Assembly: GCA_947034895.1 (NCBI GenBank)
Contig: OX344762.1
Location: 52,059,087-52,123,086, forward strand
Origin: Rhytidiadelphus loreus
Taxonomy: Eukaryota; Streptophyta; Bryopsida; Hypnales; Hylocomiaceae
DNA length: 64,000 bases
Direction of reading: 5' to 3'
The position numbers and the translations under genes are program-made. Under the pieces are notes generated by a model. The model saw only the letters and a list, made by a program, of their open reading frames with translations, searched no databases and was not told the DNA's origin. Shown piece by piece: positions 11,801-23,775 of the stretch (position 1 is its first letter; every line of letters begins with the position of its first letter).

Positions 11801-14664
11801 GATTTCAAATGGAGCCCTCTCTGGTCTGGTTGGAAGGTGGGTTACTATCTCACCCCCCTCCCCCTCTTTTAGTACATCGGTGCCATTTTTCTTCCTTCGG
11901 TGACGGCTTTTCTGGTGTGTGTTTATTCTTCTTTCACTTGGTGTTCCTGAGCATTTGATTTTTCCCCTTCCGCACTCAGCTTCTGTATTCATGAAGAAAA
12001 TATAAATGTAATTGTCAAAGTTGTAGTCCTGAGGAATGGCTTTGTATTGTGTGTTGTGTTACGGCAGCTTTGCCTATTCACATAGGAATGCATTTGGACG
12101 GAATCAGAAGCTTAATGTTTCATTGGAGAGAGGACAAGTTGATTCTATGTTCAGAATAAATTATACCGACCCTTGGATTGAAGGTGATGACAAGCGAACA
12201 TGCCGCTCCATAAATATCCAGGTATGAGTAGAAATATATCGGGTGGAGTTATGCTCTTTTAAACGAATGAATCCCATATTGTTGAAGTTTTACTTAATAG
12301 TTCAAGATCTTGTCGTATGTATCGAGAGTAGGACCTCCACTGTGTAACGATTTGTGTTTTTCATCTTTAACAATACTTTTACAAATGTCAGCTTTGTCAT
12401 TCCGATACATGTAGATAGCGAAATCACGTTTAACTTCAGAAATCGTAGTGATTCCTGGGTAAGCTTCTGCAACATACTTGCAAAAACACAATCTTTGATA
12501 CAGGGTTGTGGCACTCATGCTGGTTATGGTTGCAGAACTCACGAGCACCTGGGACAACTGTGCATGGTATCCGCAAAGATGCGCTGTCCACGGGTCCATT
12601 ACATGGGGGGGTGACAATAGGTAGGCTGATGGCTGGTGTAGATTACACTCGACCTTTGCTGCCAAAATGGAGTGGCACTGCTGGGATCAATTTTCAAGTG
12701 AGTTTTCGTTCCTCTGATTTTCCAATCCGATATATTTTGTTGTGTACTACCATTATCCCTTCAAATCTTTGTGAGGCGAATAAGAATGGGATTTGTTGTT
12801 TTCCTCTCTATCAGCGGGCAGGAGCTCGAGATGAACACGGGTCAGTGAAGGTGGTTGATATGTACGGTGGCCCTCTGACATTCAGGTTGGTCCTTGTGTC
12901 ATCAAGATTTTCTATTGGGAGCATTTTTACTTTAGGAAACCCTAGTTTGTTTATTAAAAACCAAGCTTAATGAGATCAATAGCGAGGTGGCTGGCTTCCT
13001 GTAAATTATTTATTGGACCTAATTGGGACGCCCTACATGGCCTAGAGGCCGGTTTGGTCAAATCACAAACTCTATTCGCTTTGCCCGAAAGGGTTTCTGA
13101 TTTCTGAAGGTCTTTAAAGTACAAATTACACATTCTTTATGGTTTGCTGTTGGTCTTGTTTCGGACTTCTCGTGGACTAGTCTAGTTTTGTTTTGTCACT
13201 GAACTTATGTAGATGTCATTTTTTCCTTCCCAGGCGAAAAGATGAGTTTTTTTGTTAAGAGATCTGTTTGTCAGCATTGTGCCAAGCCTGTACTTAGAAA
13301 GTGAATTTACCATCTAGCTCCAGAGAAATGTGATTTGTCAACTTCTAAGAATGGTCGCTTCATATGAATGCAAAGTGGTGCACTAAGAATATTATCTGTT
13401 TAACGTCATTCGTGGTGTAAATGTTGTTAATATTCTCTGTGCAGTGGTCGAGCTTATGATGACATGCTGGTGACAAAATTGGAAACCGTCTACACAGATT
13501 CGGGAGACAATGGCTCATCGCAAGTAATTTGACTGCCTGTCTCCCTTTATTTTGATTGTGTACCGGATTAAGTCTCCTACATGTATCTGTGTGAAGTCTC
13601 TATGGAGATATTTTCTAGATCATCCAAGTGTCTCTACTCTTCTGTAATCCTTGTTGTGACACAGTTTTTTTGCTGGGTTGCAGCTGGTCTTCAACACAGA
13701 GCAAGGTTTGCCTATTGCTGCAGATTGGCTTTTTTTCAACCGAATTAATGTACGTGCCAGGCAGGGGCTTCGTCTTGGACCTATTCGTTGCATAGCAAGG
13801 TTAGTAAATTACCACGAACTTTATTCTTTTCAATGCATCTTATACCTATCTCTACAGCATTCATCCAGATGTGTTTTTAGGAGAATTCAGCATTTTTTAG
13901 AAACGTACAACTTGTTAATGGCAGGGAATGCTTTTTGGTTATGATCTTACAGTTCTTCCGCATGGCTTGTGCTTGTAGTTTTTCAGGAGGTACTGTAGTT
14001 GGGGACTTGGCACCCCACGAGGCTTTTCCTATTGGGGGTACCAATAGTGTCCGAGGCTACGATGAAGGGGCTGTGGGTTCGGGCCGCTCATGTGTCGTTG
14101 CGAGTGGCGAGATCTCCATTCCACTTGTATGTCTCTTCCTGTTCGAGATAGGTGGTCCGTTTTTCTTCAACTGACATATTTACATGGTGAAGTGAGATCA
14201 AATAATCTCTTGAAGGGAAATTGTGAGTTTTGACCAATGATTTCATGTATTCTCAGGCTGGACCAGTGGAGGGAGCGATTTTTGCTGATTACGGTTCTGA
14301 TTTGGGATCCGGAAGTACTGTGCCAGGTAATGCTGTCTTTAGCATTTTTTGGTAAATATTTGAGGTTGTACGCTATCATCTATTTACTTTTTTGTGAAGT
14401 TAGTTGATAGTTGAATGCACCATGGTGGCATCACGTCATTCGCTTGCATGAAGTAGTTTGGGATCTAGAATTGATTCTACATGGCAATGTACTTGTGTTG
14501 TATATGCAGGGGACCCTGCAGGAGTGCGTGGAAAACCTGGGCACGGGTATGGATACGGCGCAGGCCTTAGAGTGGACTCTCCTTTGGGACCTTTACGATT
14601 AGAATATGCATTCAACGATAGTGAGGCACGCCGGTTCCACTTTGGGATTGGCTACAGGAATTGA
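8857..14664 (+). CDS. OEP80: Outer envelope protein of 80 kDa, chloroplast Omp85/Toc75-V family
   Basis: An Omp85-superfamily beta-barrel of the plastid outer envelope, related to Toc75 and needed for plastid development, probably in barrel protein assembly. I chained 16 exons: 8857-9489, 9654-9747, 10004-10086, 10725-10822, 10965-11034, 11267-11360, 11540-11624, 11801-11836, 12068-12221, 12536-12697, 12815-12885, 13445-13523, 13684-13799, 13979-14126, 14257-14326, 14510-14664. All introns are GT-AG and phases agree, giving 715 residues, near the roughly 730 of Arabidopsis OEP80. Residues 1-135 are a variable N-terminus; POTRA repeats start at about 137 (VLISEIL) and the barrel fills the C-terminal half. 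The hallmark loop-6 motif is SVRGY at 615-619. The barrel ends with RLEYAFND and [11 protein letters not shown]. Exon 8 is a 36-nt microexon. The start is the first in-frame ATG; a second at 8875 is possible. Confidence 0.95.
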
Positions 14665-16276
14665 TGTACATCTCCTCAAGTTTATTTCATACATTTCGAA
14701 TTCATCTCTGGCCCGACCACCAGACTCAGTGTTATTGGTCTTGTAGAATTGTACTCTTTTCTTGGAATTCGTTTCCACCTTGTTGTTAATATGGTATGAT
14801 AACATCTTTGACGATACGTTGGACCACCGACTGGAGGAGGCAAACGAGCAAGTATTCAAGAAAATATTTTCTTATCAAGAGTACGTTTAAATAGCAACCC
14901 TTTTTTTAATTACTTTAGCTTCATGTCTTTTTATCAGATCGCTGGTTTTCACTCTCTTTATAAATAATTGCACTATTTCGGTCTTATTTAAACGTCGTAG
15001 ATCAATGTGTTGTGCCAAAAATAAAGAATAAATTTTCAAGGTTGAGGGACTCCACAAAATATAGGTTTAAGGGAGCAATTGGTTAAAGACTCCTGTCAAG
15101 CTAGCAATTTTGAGCAAATTTTTTGGTCCTGCTTGGACCATTTCTCTTTTGAGACCAACAGAGTAGGCTGTGATGTCGTGTCTGACCTAGATGCAAGTAC
15201 AGGCAAGTAACTGAAAGCAAACGCAGCATGGGCATGGTTCTTCTGAGGTCCTATCAAGAATTTGATTCCTCCTAAAGTAGCGGCAATCACAGAAGAGCAA
15301 GGTTTGTTCTAGCCCTCTAGCCTGAGGTCACATTTTGTAAATGTGATCAACACTCAACAGACCCTCCTATCCTGGAACGTACTGTGTTCGACCAACCACT
15401 GAAATTAACCCACACAGTATTTGCCCTTGTGAACAGGTCGGTTTGGGATGAAAGAAGGATGCATTTCTAGGAGTTCGTTTCAAATTGCTAGACTGGCCGT
15501 TGATCTAAACAACCCAGTGGGACAAGCATGAACGTTTGCATGGGCATTCTGCTGTAGTTTTGCTAGAGGCTTACAGTGAAATCGTTCTGCCAATCAATCT
15601 CTCACGTGTAATTTTAGGAATGTCCACCTGATGCCTCTACATTTGGTGCATGTTGGTGCATGTTTACTTTTGGCTATGGTCAATTTGATCCACGAAGTAA
15701 ATTCTTTTGTTACAAATGTGGACTTTCTAGATTTGTATGCATGCAGTAAATATTGTGGAGTATCTATGCGTGTCGAGATAAGTTAGAATGTATGTTCTTC
15801 TAGGTAGGTCCTTCTCATGGAACCTTTTGGAGGGCCGTCTCTAGTCAGTATTGTCATTGCTTTGGCCGCATTCCTAATCGGCTTGATTCTCGTGGACCGA
15901 TTCCTTTGGCTTAGTCGTTTTTCATAACCCAGTTGTTGTGCAGACCAACAGTGAACCCGGATTTTTTTAATGTCGCAGGCCAGGCTGCGCCCAAGATGCA
16001 CTTATGTCGTTACATGGGAGTTCTGTAACAGTGCGACAATACAGTGTTCAGTAAGGCAAAACCCACAGTGACCCTGTAAGCTTGCAAGAGCCAAATAGTC
16101 GCTATGAATCGTCAAAGAGTTCTTGTGAGGTCGTAGGAGACAAAAAGTTGTTCATGATGTTTTTGTATGGGTGGTTTTCATCATTTCATACTAAATTGTC
16201 TTGGTTTTTTATCATTGTTTTTTTATCAAAGGGGAAGAGGCTTTGCAATGATGGAAGCTACATGTGAAGTACAGTA
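14665..16276. other. 3' flank of OEP80 and spacer
   Basis: This should include the OEP80 3' UTR, but I could not fix a poly(A) site. The rest has only short chance ORFs of no recognisable family, and no repeat shared with the rest of the window was noticed. Confidence 0.5.
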
Positions 16277-16792
16277 CACTAATGATGATAAATAGTGTTG
16301 GCAACACTATTTACGAAGCTCAACACTAAATGTCAACAATCTTGTTAATGTTACCAACACTATTTATCAACATAGACACTAAATGTAAACTACTGGATAT
16401 AAATTTTTTACAAGTTCACATTCAATGTTACCTATTACTTCATTAAATTGCAATGAAATAAAAACACTTAAATACACAAATGCTTTTTCAAATGAATACT
16501 TTCTTAGATAAAAATTAGAACCTTTGCAAATTAACATTCTCTACTTTCAAAATACAAGCAAAAGACAAAAAAAAAATCTTAAAAAGGAATTCTTTTCATA
16601 TGATAAGAATGAATAAAATTAGAATTAGATTAAATATACAGTAAATTCATAAGAAAAATATTCATTGCAAATATCAAATATGCAAAACATACAATTTGAA
16701 TTACAAAATGTATCACAAGCACTAGAATTGAAGGGAATTTTTTTTTAAAATCATATTCATAAACAATGCAAAAATATTTTAAAAAGCAATAT

Positions 16793-18360
16793 CTAAATTG
16801 GCCTACTATATTGAGCTACATCTTGCCCATCAAAGTACGGTCGATGTTTAGCAACTATTTCCTGAAGATGTGGAAATAATTGATCCAAACTCCAAGAGCC
16901 ATCAAGACCTAATGCCAAACCACAATGAATCATGGCTTTTCTAGCATAAGATATGTTATTGCAATCTACTTGTCTGTTAACATCTTCAACACTATCAACT
17001 ACCAATTGAAGAAAAAACCTCTTACCAGGATTGGTAAGTTTACCAAACCATTGACCATCTCCACGAGCAATATTCTGCCAAGCATTGGCTCCAATTAATT
17101 TTGTCTTCTTGGCTTCCCAATGCTTTGTCCAGGTATCTTTTATCTTTGAAATGATAAATGTATCCGCAGGTTGACAAAGATGTGTTGAGCAAGGTGACAA
17201 ATCTCTCAAAACTGTTTGCTTTTCAGCCAAACGGTCCCCAATCATGCAATGATGTTGTGACTAGTACAATTATCAACCCAAACCATTTTAGTTCGATGTT
17301 ATACATCAGCTTGAAAAACCCGAGGTTCTTCAAAGTATTGAAGAAACAATGGTTGGTCCATCCAACCTTTGAGTCCACTTCTATAAGTCACTCCTAGAAT
17401 GTCATCATCAAGGCCTCTAATGGGATAATTACTATTTACATTAGTAAATATTAGCATAGGAGCTTCTATCATGACTTGACGTCCTCTAGAGATTTTGACA
17501 ACCATAGTCATAGAATCTCCACCTGAAACTACTTCAGCATATTTGACAGAAGTGTCTCCTCAAAATCCCAAAGTACGACCATTGTCAATGTTGACAACAA
17601 AATGAGTCTCATCTATGTTTTCTATGAGGTTTTCATCTAACAAGCCAGATTGAAATCCCCTTTATAAGACACCCAAATGATATGCTGTTTGCATTTCAAT
17701 AAAATGCTCTTTTTCTACACTACATGTCAATCTACCTTGTTGAGAATCTTGAGATAGTAGAACAATATTGTGAACATCCATAAATTGTTGCATCTAACTA
17801 TGACATATTTTTTCTGTAAGTAATATGCCATCTTTTGGATCTCTAGACTGTTGTGTGTATATAGAGTCTTGAGCCACTATTATGCTCAGTACTAGCTCAA
17901 TTAGCAAGCCCCAAGAAAATTTCACCCCAGTCTTTTTGAACCTTTCAAATGCATCAAGAAGTTTAGGATAAAGCCATTGTACCCAATCGGAGCGTTTCTG
18001 GCCATGCCCAGAAGTTGCCTTCGTCAACAAGCGCTTCCAAATTTCAACACAACTTCGACTACAAGAAAGAGTGAAATTGGAGTCTTTACCATTGTCATTG
18101 GTCAATGTATCACGCAACTTCCACCATCGTGATGCTCTCATAAGGTTGGCACTTTTCTGTCCTTGAAACTGTTGTGGAAAAGCTCCAATTGTGCGTGAAC
18201 AAAGGCCTTTAAGACCATGCAATGACTCATCCTCAATCATCCAAGCAATGACGATTTTATGTGTTGCAATAGTAGAAACTTGTTGCAATGCATGTGAAGT
18301 GCCAATGTTTGGAGTGAGGTCATGAAGAGGAGGAGATTGTAGAACTACATTGACATCCAT
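16793..18360 (-). pseudogene. DDE_1 (pogo-type) transposase, multiply interrupted
   Basis: Reading from 18360 down, a 188-residue N-terminal part begins MDVNVVLQSPPLHD and ends at a TAG near 17793. The catalytic core follows in pieces. The first acid is in NIDETHF (D at 17611-17613), then VSGGDSMTMV, IEAPMLIFTN and YPIRGLDDD. The second acid is in WVDNCTSH (17273-17275) and the third in STHLCQPADTF (17162-17164), about 36 residues later, which fits a DDD pogo/Tigger-like triad. Damage seen: in-frame stops at the TAG above, after HLGVL, after RTLGF and after FQADV, plus a frameshift near 17245. It ends DVAQYSRPI at 16793. The N-terminal part may include a DNA-binding domain, but I cannot identify one. 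Confidence 0.85.
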
Positions 18361-18649
18361 GGCAGTAGAAGAAGAAAAATCCCGATAAATAAAATGAACA
18401 AAATCAAATTTTATAAATAAAAATCATATGTATAAGAAGAGTGGTGTAAACAATGAAAAATAGTGAAATTAGGTTATCCCATACTAATCTCTTCACATTT
18501 GACACTATACACATACTTACTAATACTACAATATATTTCATGAATACTAAATGCAACAAACATTTTTAACAATAAAAATATCAAACCAAAAAAAAAAAAA
18601 AATGAATCATATAAAAAATTATTAAATGTTGACATACCTCTTTGTGAAG

Positions 18650-19075
18650 ACAAATGTCTTCTAAAGTTGGTGCAAGAGGGAGGGAAGCTGATACGGGAGG
18701 AGGGCAGGTATGATAGGCAGGTGGAGGAGTTAAGGTGGAGGGAGAGAGCAAGGAAGAAGGAGGAAGGAGGGGGAGACTGCAACAAGGAGGGGTAGGGAGG
18801 TAAAGTAGGGAATAGGGAACCAAGAGGAAGGGCCATGGAGGAGGGAGGAGGAGCATGAAGAGGGAGGAAGCAGAGAGGGACGAAGAGAGGCCAGGGTGGA
18901 GCAGGGGTTGCAGGGCGAAGCAAGGGTTGGAGGGAGGCAAGTGGCGGGTGGAGGGGTTGGAGGGCAGAGGGGTTGGAGGGAGGTAGGCGGTGGAAGGGTT
19001 GGAGGGAGGCAGGTGGCAGAGGGTTTGGAAGGAGGCAGGTGGCGAAGGAGTTAGAGGGGGATTTAGGATTTGAAC
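18650..19075 (+). repeat. G-rich minisatellite inside the pogo element
   Basis: Imperfect units of about 35 bp built on GGTTGGAGGGAGGCAGGTGG recur, clearest from 18920 to 19065, with simpler GGAGG-rich DNA before it. The minus strand reads as long proline/serine/leucine-rich open frames, which I regard as by-products of the repeat. It lies between the right terminus of the element and the transposase start, so it could affect transcription of the transposase. Confidence 0.7.
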
Positions 19076-19151
19076 ACCGTTAGTCAAGTAGTTGAAGATT
19101 AGAGTGGATGGGGTAGAAAGCTAGGTAACACTATTTATCATCATTAGTGTA

Positions 19152-19720
19152 GTGAATAACCCCTTAACCTTGTAAGGATGTTGTAGATCAAAGTGGTTTG
19201 ATGGATGACTTCATTGTCTAGTGTAGAAATTACAAATGCACCTATTGGTGCATTTTGGTGATTATGTTGGTCATGTGGGGCTATGTCCTTCTTGGGTTAA
19301 GGAATAGAGAGGTAGAATTCATCAAATTTTAATTTCTACTATATGTATGTATTTGATTTGGTATTTTTGCATAAAATTCTTTATCAATATCCCTCCAAGT
19401 TCAAGTTTTAATCTTCTCAAATATAGTTTGATTGTAAATTGAAAACCAATTTGTTTAGGATATGTGTGATTGTCATGTTTCTCCTTTAGGCGTTAAAAGG
19501 AGTTCTAAAGTCCATTCTTTTGTCATTGGCATATAAGATGACTATATCTAAACCAACTCCAATAGAATGTTGACCCTACTTTTGGATGAAAAATGAAGTA
19601 GAGAGGACCATTTGGATATTGAATGGAATCATGAATACTAATGAGTTGGTAGTAGCTTTGTAAGAGGACATTTTTTTGAAATTTTTTTCAGCCATGTTTT
19701 GATTTTGTGAAAAATTCATC
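19152..19720. other. Spacer between two transposons
   Basis: AT-rich sequence with no coding signal and no repeat match that I could find elsewhere in the window. Confidence 0.5.
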
Positions 19721-21057
19721 TTAATCCCTAAAGGACCATTGTCCCTTTGAGGGACAAAATGGATTTTGGGCAGGTTCCTAAGAGCATACCCACCAATGTC
19801 TTCCCTATCCCTATCTATGTTGGGATGAAGGGAAGCACATATGGAGATAGGGAAGAGAAGTTCCCACTTGTAGTTCCCTAAATTTTCAACTTATTGCTAA
19901 ATAGACGTAGGGAGAAGTCAAAAAGGAACGATAGAAATAATAACAAGGTCAAATGAATAGTACTCCCACAAATCAATGAAGCACAACTCATGTTGGAAAG
20001 GTGGAAAGTGGTTTAGGGATTACCCCATTTGAGTTCCCTATCTATCATCCCATTTGGGGAATTTGGACCCTCCCTCCCTAAATTTTTAGGGATAGGAAAT
20101 GTTGGTGGGGGAGTTTTCTTCCCTATCTGGATGAAAATCATTCAAATAGGGATAGGGAAGCCACTACTAGGGATGCTCTAAGACCTCAATTTTTAGTGAA
20201 ACTTTTGAAAACTTTTTTCTAAGATAGAAAGCTTATTAAATTTGTGAAAATATAATTTTTATTTCAATCAGTGCATGCAAGTACAAGTTATAGCACAAAA
20301 AAGCCCAAATTTTCATTCAATAAGCAAAAAAACAATTGCACAAAAACTTGGAATAAAATTTTTAATTTTGTTTTCTTATAGATCATATTTTTTTCTACAA
20401 GTGAAGCTTTGATTCATTCCATTTGAATTAGTGATGTGAAAGTTATGAACAATCTTGTTTTTCAGGCAATCTAAGCATCTTCTTGAAAAAATAACTTATA
20501 GGATTCATTTTTTAATGTAATTTTCACAATTTTTTAGAAAAAAAAATTCGACAAGGTTAAAATTTCTTGCTAAAACAATCTCGTTGTGGGGGTTATTGTG
20601 TTTCAATCCCATCTTAGAGTTATTAATAATTTAGTTTCTCTTTCCATCTTGGACTTACTTCTACTTAACAATTTTTCAAAGAATGAAAATCAAGTGTGTG
20701 TTTTTGGAAATTTATTTTTCTTGACTTTCAACTAAATTCTTCAATACAATTTTTTTCTAATTCAAGTCCATAGTGCATAAAGCTGTTTCCACAAATGGTG
20801 GTCAAAGTCATCTGAAATTGCAAGCTAGAGTTCAAAAAAACTTTTTAATCCAACTTTGAATGCTAATATCTCTCAATTTGTCAAGTCAAACTTCATGAAA
20901 TTTTTACTGCATGATCTCAAACAAGTAAAGCACAAGATCCTAAGGTTTGGTTCTAAAAATTAAAAAAAGTTGTATTCTAAGGTGAACATAGTAGAAATGG
21001 CAGTTTTGAGTAGTTTTTGATAGAAAAATGGCCTTCAGTTGGTCCTTTGGAAGTTAA
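19721..21057 (+). mobile_element. TTAA-bounded, piggyBac-like non-coding element, with nested MITE
   Basis: The left edge is TTAA-TCCCTAAAGGACC and the right edge reads, on the opposite strand, TTAA-CTTCCAAAGGACC. Inside are phrases shared with the copies at 43219 and 58685, such as TTTTGGGCAGGTTCCTA after the left end and AAATGGCAGTTTTGAGTAG before the right end. A 397-bp MITE splits it at 19782. Without the MITE and one duplicated TAA it is 937 bp, matching its relatives. It has no ORF of note. The piggyBac assignment rests only on TTAA and terminus shape. Confidence 0.75.
19782..20178. mobile_element. PIF/Harbinger-like MITE, 397 bp, nested
   Basis: The terminal inverted repeats are GAGCATACCCACCAATGTCT at the left and, from the right end on the other strand, GAGCATCCCTAGTAGTGGCT. 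Both continue into TCCCTATCCCTAT. It is flanked by TAA on both sides (19779-19781 and 20179-20181), the usual Harbinger/Tourist target duplication. Plant MITEs of this superfamily often begin GAGCATC. It is non-coding. Confidence 0.85.
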
Positions 21058-21379
21058 GAATGTATCACATGGATTTTGAATTTGCCTATACTGCTCTTAT
21101 ACCCCCCAACAACCAGCACCTTTCAAATTTTATAACTAATTCATTGTGCCTCCAAAGTATATGCAACTACCTACATTTTGCTTCAAAACTATTTGTCAAT
21201 GTGCAAAAATTCTTCAACATTTTCTCTTCATGATAGCTTCATGAAGCTTATAAGGTTGGTTCTTAGGTCTTGTTATCTTAGAATTCTTGTCTACTAGATA
21301 AGAAAGTGGTTCTTGTTAAGAGTGTGAGAATTAACACATGCTTTTGTTTAATCTCCACCTATTGTTCACAAGATGGAGA

Positions 21380-21890
21380 TTAATCCCTAAAGGACAATTG
21401 TCTATTCAACAAACAATTGAAAATCCAAGTAGGTTCCTATGAAGTCAATTTTGGTCGAATGTTCACGAAATTTAAACACAAGGTGTGAACATATACCCCC
21501 TTAGTGGGAATTTAATTTTTTCCCAATCGGGTGCCTAGATCAAAAGTTATGCTACCTTGAACTTTTTTGACAACTTGGACAACTTCAGATAGCTTTTGCA
21601 AAACTCCTCCTTTATTTCTGAAATTTGGTAGGTAGGTAACTTACCTGATACAAGATGCAAATGTAAAAAAAATAACCATGTATAGGATAAAAATCTCACT
21701 CTAGGAGGAGTTAAAGCCTGCTAGCCCTGTCGTGCAAGGTCGAAAAAAAAAATTCTTCTAACTTTGAACACTATGATCTTTCAATCCATGCGGTCAAAGT
21801 TTCTGAAATTTTTTCCACAAATTCCAATAGTAGTCTAGCACAAATTTCTAATCTTTGTTTCTGTTATCCGATTAGTCTTGAATGGTAGAA
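21380..21890 (+). mobile_element. Truncated TTAA-family element (subfamily of the 52398 copy)
   Basis: It begins TTAA-TCCCTAAAGGACAATTG and then runs parallel to the copy at 52398: shared AAGGTGTGAACATRTA, CCCCCTTAGTGGGAAT and ATCAAAAGTTATG. The right half includes TCAATCCATGCGGTCAAAGT, common to several family members. I found no matching right terminus, so it is truncated near 21890. Confidence 0.6.
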
Positions 21891-22019
21891 TATACTACAT
21901 TGATTATTAAATATATTTACAATAGGAACTTCTAACTTATTACCATACCATAGTGAAAAACATATTGTTGAAAGTGGCTATTTATCAATCTTGATATTCT
22001 GGTTGTTTTAGGATTATCA

Positions 22020-22155
22020 TGACCACTTTATGTGACTAAGATGATTATTGTGAATACACTTTTTGTTGATTTTGGGGTCATCTAGAGACTCTATGGAGAC
22101 ATTCGGACATTACACTTGAAAAATTCATAACAAATTCATGCTTTGTCCAAAAACA
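22020..22155 (+). repeat. Dispersed repeat A, partial copy
   Basis: About 130 bp matching the longer copies at 23330, 44190 and 47410: it shares the phrases for GATGATTATTGTGAATACAC, CTAGAGACTCT, ACACTTGAAAAATTCATA and the following AAATTCATGCTTTGTCC. It is non-coding. Confidence 0.6.
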
Positions 22156-23329
22156 AATAAATAAATTGCTATCACATTTATCTATATTTACCTTCAATGA
22201 TTCCATGGGGACAAGCTATTGAGCAGTCGGATTGGGTTGATTTACCGTACTGTACATACTCCACTGCAGGAAACAAAAGTACAAAATAAAATCAAGGGAC
22301 ACTCACAAAAAGCATATTTTGGAAGAAGAGACCATGGTGCCAGCTCATGAAACTCAATCACAGATTCTAGGGCTAAGTGAACCCTAAGTGAACATGGTAG
22401 GAACTAGGAACAGTCCCGAAGCTATTGAGGTAAAACAAACTATGGTTCGAAAAGAGTTCAAACATAAAAACTTCACTTTTGTAAATTTTTTTTTTATCTC
22501 TACATGAATTAAATTGGAACCTAACGCAAAAAACATAAAACATGAAGCTCCAATTATTAGAGTATAATTCGAGTCCATGGATGCCCAAATTGAAATTAGC
22601 TATTATTGCAAATGACCCTCCAAAAATGGTTGTGAAATGCTTGCATGGTTGTTGCTTGTGTGGAGCCATAGGCGATGATATCAATTTCTAAAGCGCTGCC
22701 ACCAATAGTAACAAGTTATGAGAAAACAATGTCCAAAGATGGCATCATTTGCTTGTCCCTTGGGTTGTAATAATTAACATTATTGCCAATAGTTGCACAT
22801 TGAGCCAAGATTGCCCCGCATTAAAATAGTGGCCTTAATACTCTTTTTAATAACATGTCCTCATTGCCTTGAGTGCTTTGTTACCAACAAAGAAGGTGGT
22901 AGTACAACAACGGGGCACAACATAGCATCCACATGGGATCCACATGCATGTCGTCAGTGACTCAGTGCCAACTTGGACGTACCACACATCCTCGAGCCAA
23001 CTTGGTTGTACCACACATCCATCCAATTGGTCATCAATTCCAATGGCACCCCTAGTGGCGACAACAAAATAAGTTTTGCATGGCATTTACTTAAATCAAA
23101 TATTAATTTTGAGCCTAAAGGTACCAAGCATGATGAGACCCAAATTCTTTTCTAATGTGTCAAATTGCCAAAGAATAGATAAGAAATGTTCTTTCACCAT
23201 ACTTGAATGTATTTCATCCATTTTGTATAGCTCCCAAAACAAGCTCTTGAAAACATTCATCATCCATCCACTTGATGTTGTCTCTCTTCAGGATCAATCA
23301 ATCCTTGAACCTTGCATCAAACCATGACA
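22156..23329. other. Non-coding spacer
   Basis: No gene recognised. A short direct duplication of about 28 bp (AACTTGG...TACCACACATCC) lies at about 22970-23025. The remaining ORFs are short and of unknown or chance character. Confidence 0.45.
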
Positions 23330-23775
23330 AACTTTTTTCAATAGATGAGATTTGGGCTCACATTAGCTTGACTTAGTAGCCACAACCAATGTCTTGGATG
23401 ATGGTGATGGAGTGACTAGGGATTGCAATAGGAACTTTTACCTTTTGAGTGAATTATCTTCCCCCAAAGTGACCTACTTGGGCCTTTATGTTTTGGTCAT
23501 GCTAGAAAATATTGTAATTTATATACTTTAGGCAAGTAAGATGACCATTATCAATACTTTTTTGTTGGTATTTCAGTAGTCTAGAGACTCTTTTAGGCCA
23601 ATTGGACAACACACTTCAAAAATTCATAGCAAATTGACACTGTCATAAAAATTAAATTTCAATTGCTTTCTCCAATCTCCATTTCTCGCATTTCTCTTGA
23701 TGTAGGAATTAAAAAAAAAAATTAGAACAATGCCAATAGGGCAAACTAATCATTTTGCCTATCATAGGTTGGTTT
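23330..23775 (+). repeat. Dispersed repeat A, plus-strand copy
   Basis: It matches the copies at 44190 (+) and 47410 (-) over several hundred bases, including GCAATAGGAAC, AAATATTGTAA, TAAGATGACCATTAT, GAGACTCTTTTAGGCCAATT and ACACTTCAAAAATTCAT. The tail has the ACAATGCCAA and CATAGGTTGGTTTACC words also seen near 44760-44805. I cannot assign a transposon class. Confidence 0.65.

Larger units (their letters stand above)
16277..19149 (-). mobile_element. pogo/Tc1-mariner superfamily transposon, full length, inactive
   Basis: The left end is TA followed by CACTAATGATGATAAATAGT (16277-16296). The right end is its exact reverse complement, ending at 19149 and followed by TA (19150-19151). The match extends to 23 bp. 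TA target duplications plus terminal repeats define a 2873-bp element. The minus strand holds remains of a DDE_1 transposase. Near both ends the word AACACTATTTA or its complement recurs, including a small hairpin just inside the left end (about 16292-16313), which may be subterminal binding sites. Orientation is by the transposase. Confidence 0.9.

Noticed and set aside
12294..12665. 123-codon minus-strand ORF
   Set aside because: It lies across an OEP80 intron and exon on the opposite strand, and the sense exon accounts for the open frame.
18474..19087. Long proline/serine/leucine-rich minus-strand frames of 149 and 168 codons
   Set aside because: They read through the G-rich minisatellite in two frames at once; length and composition follow from the repeat, not from a gene.
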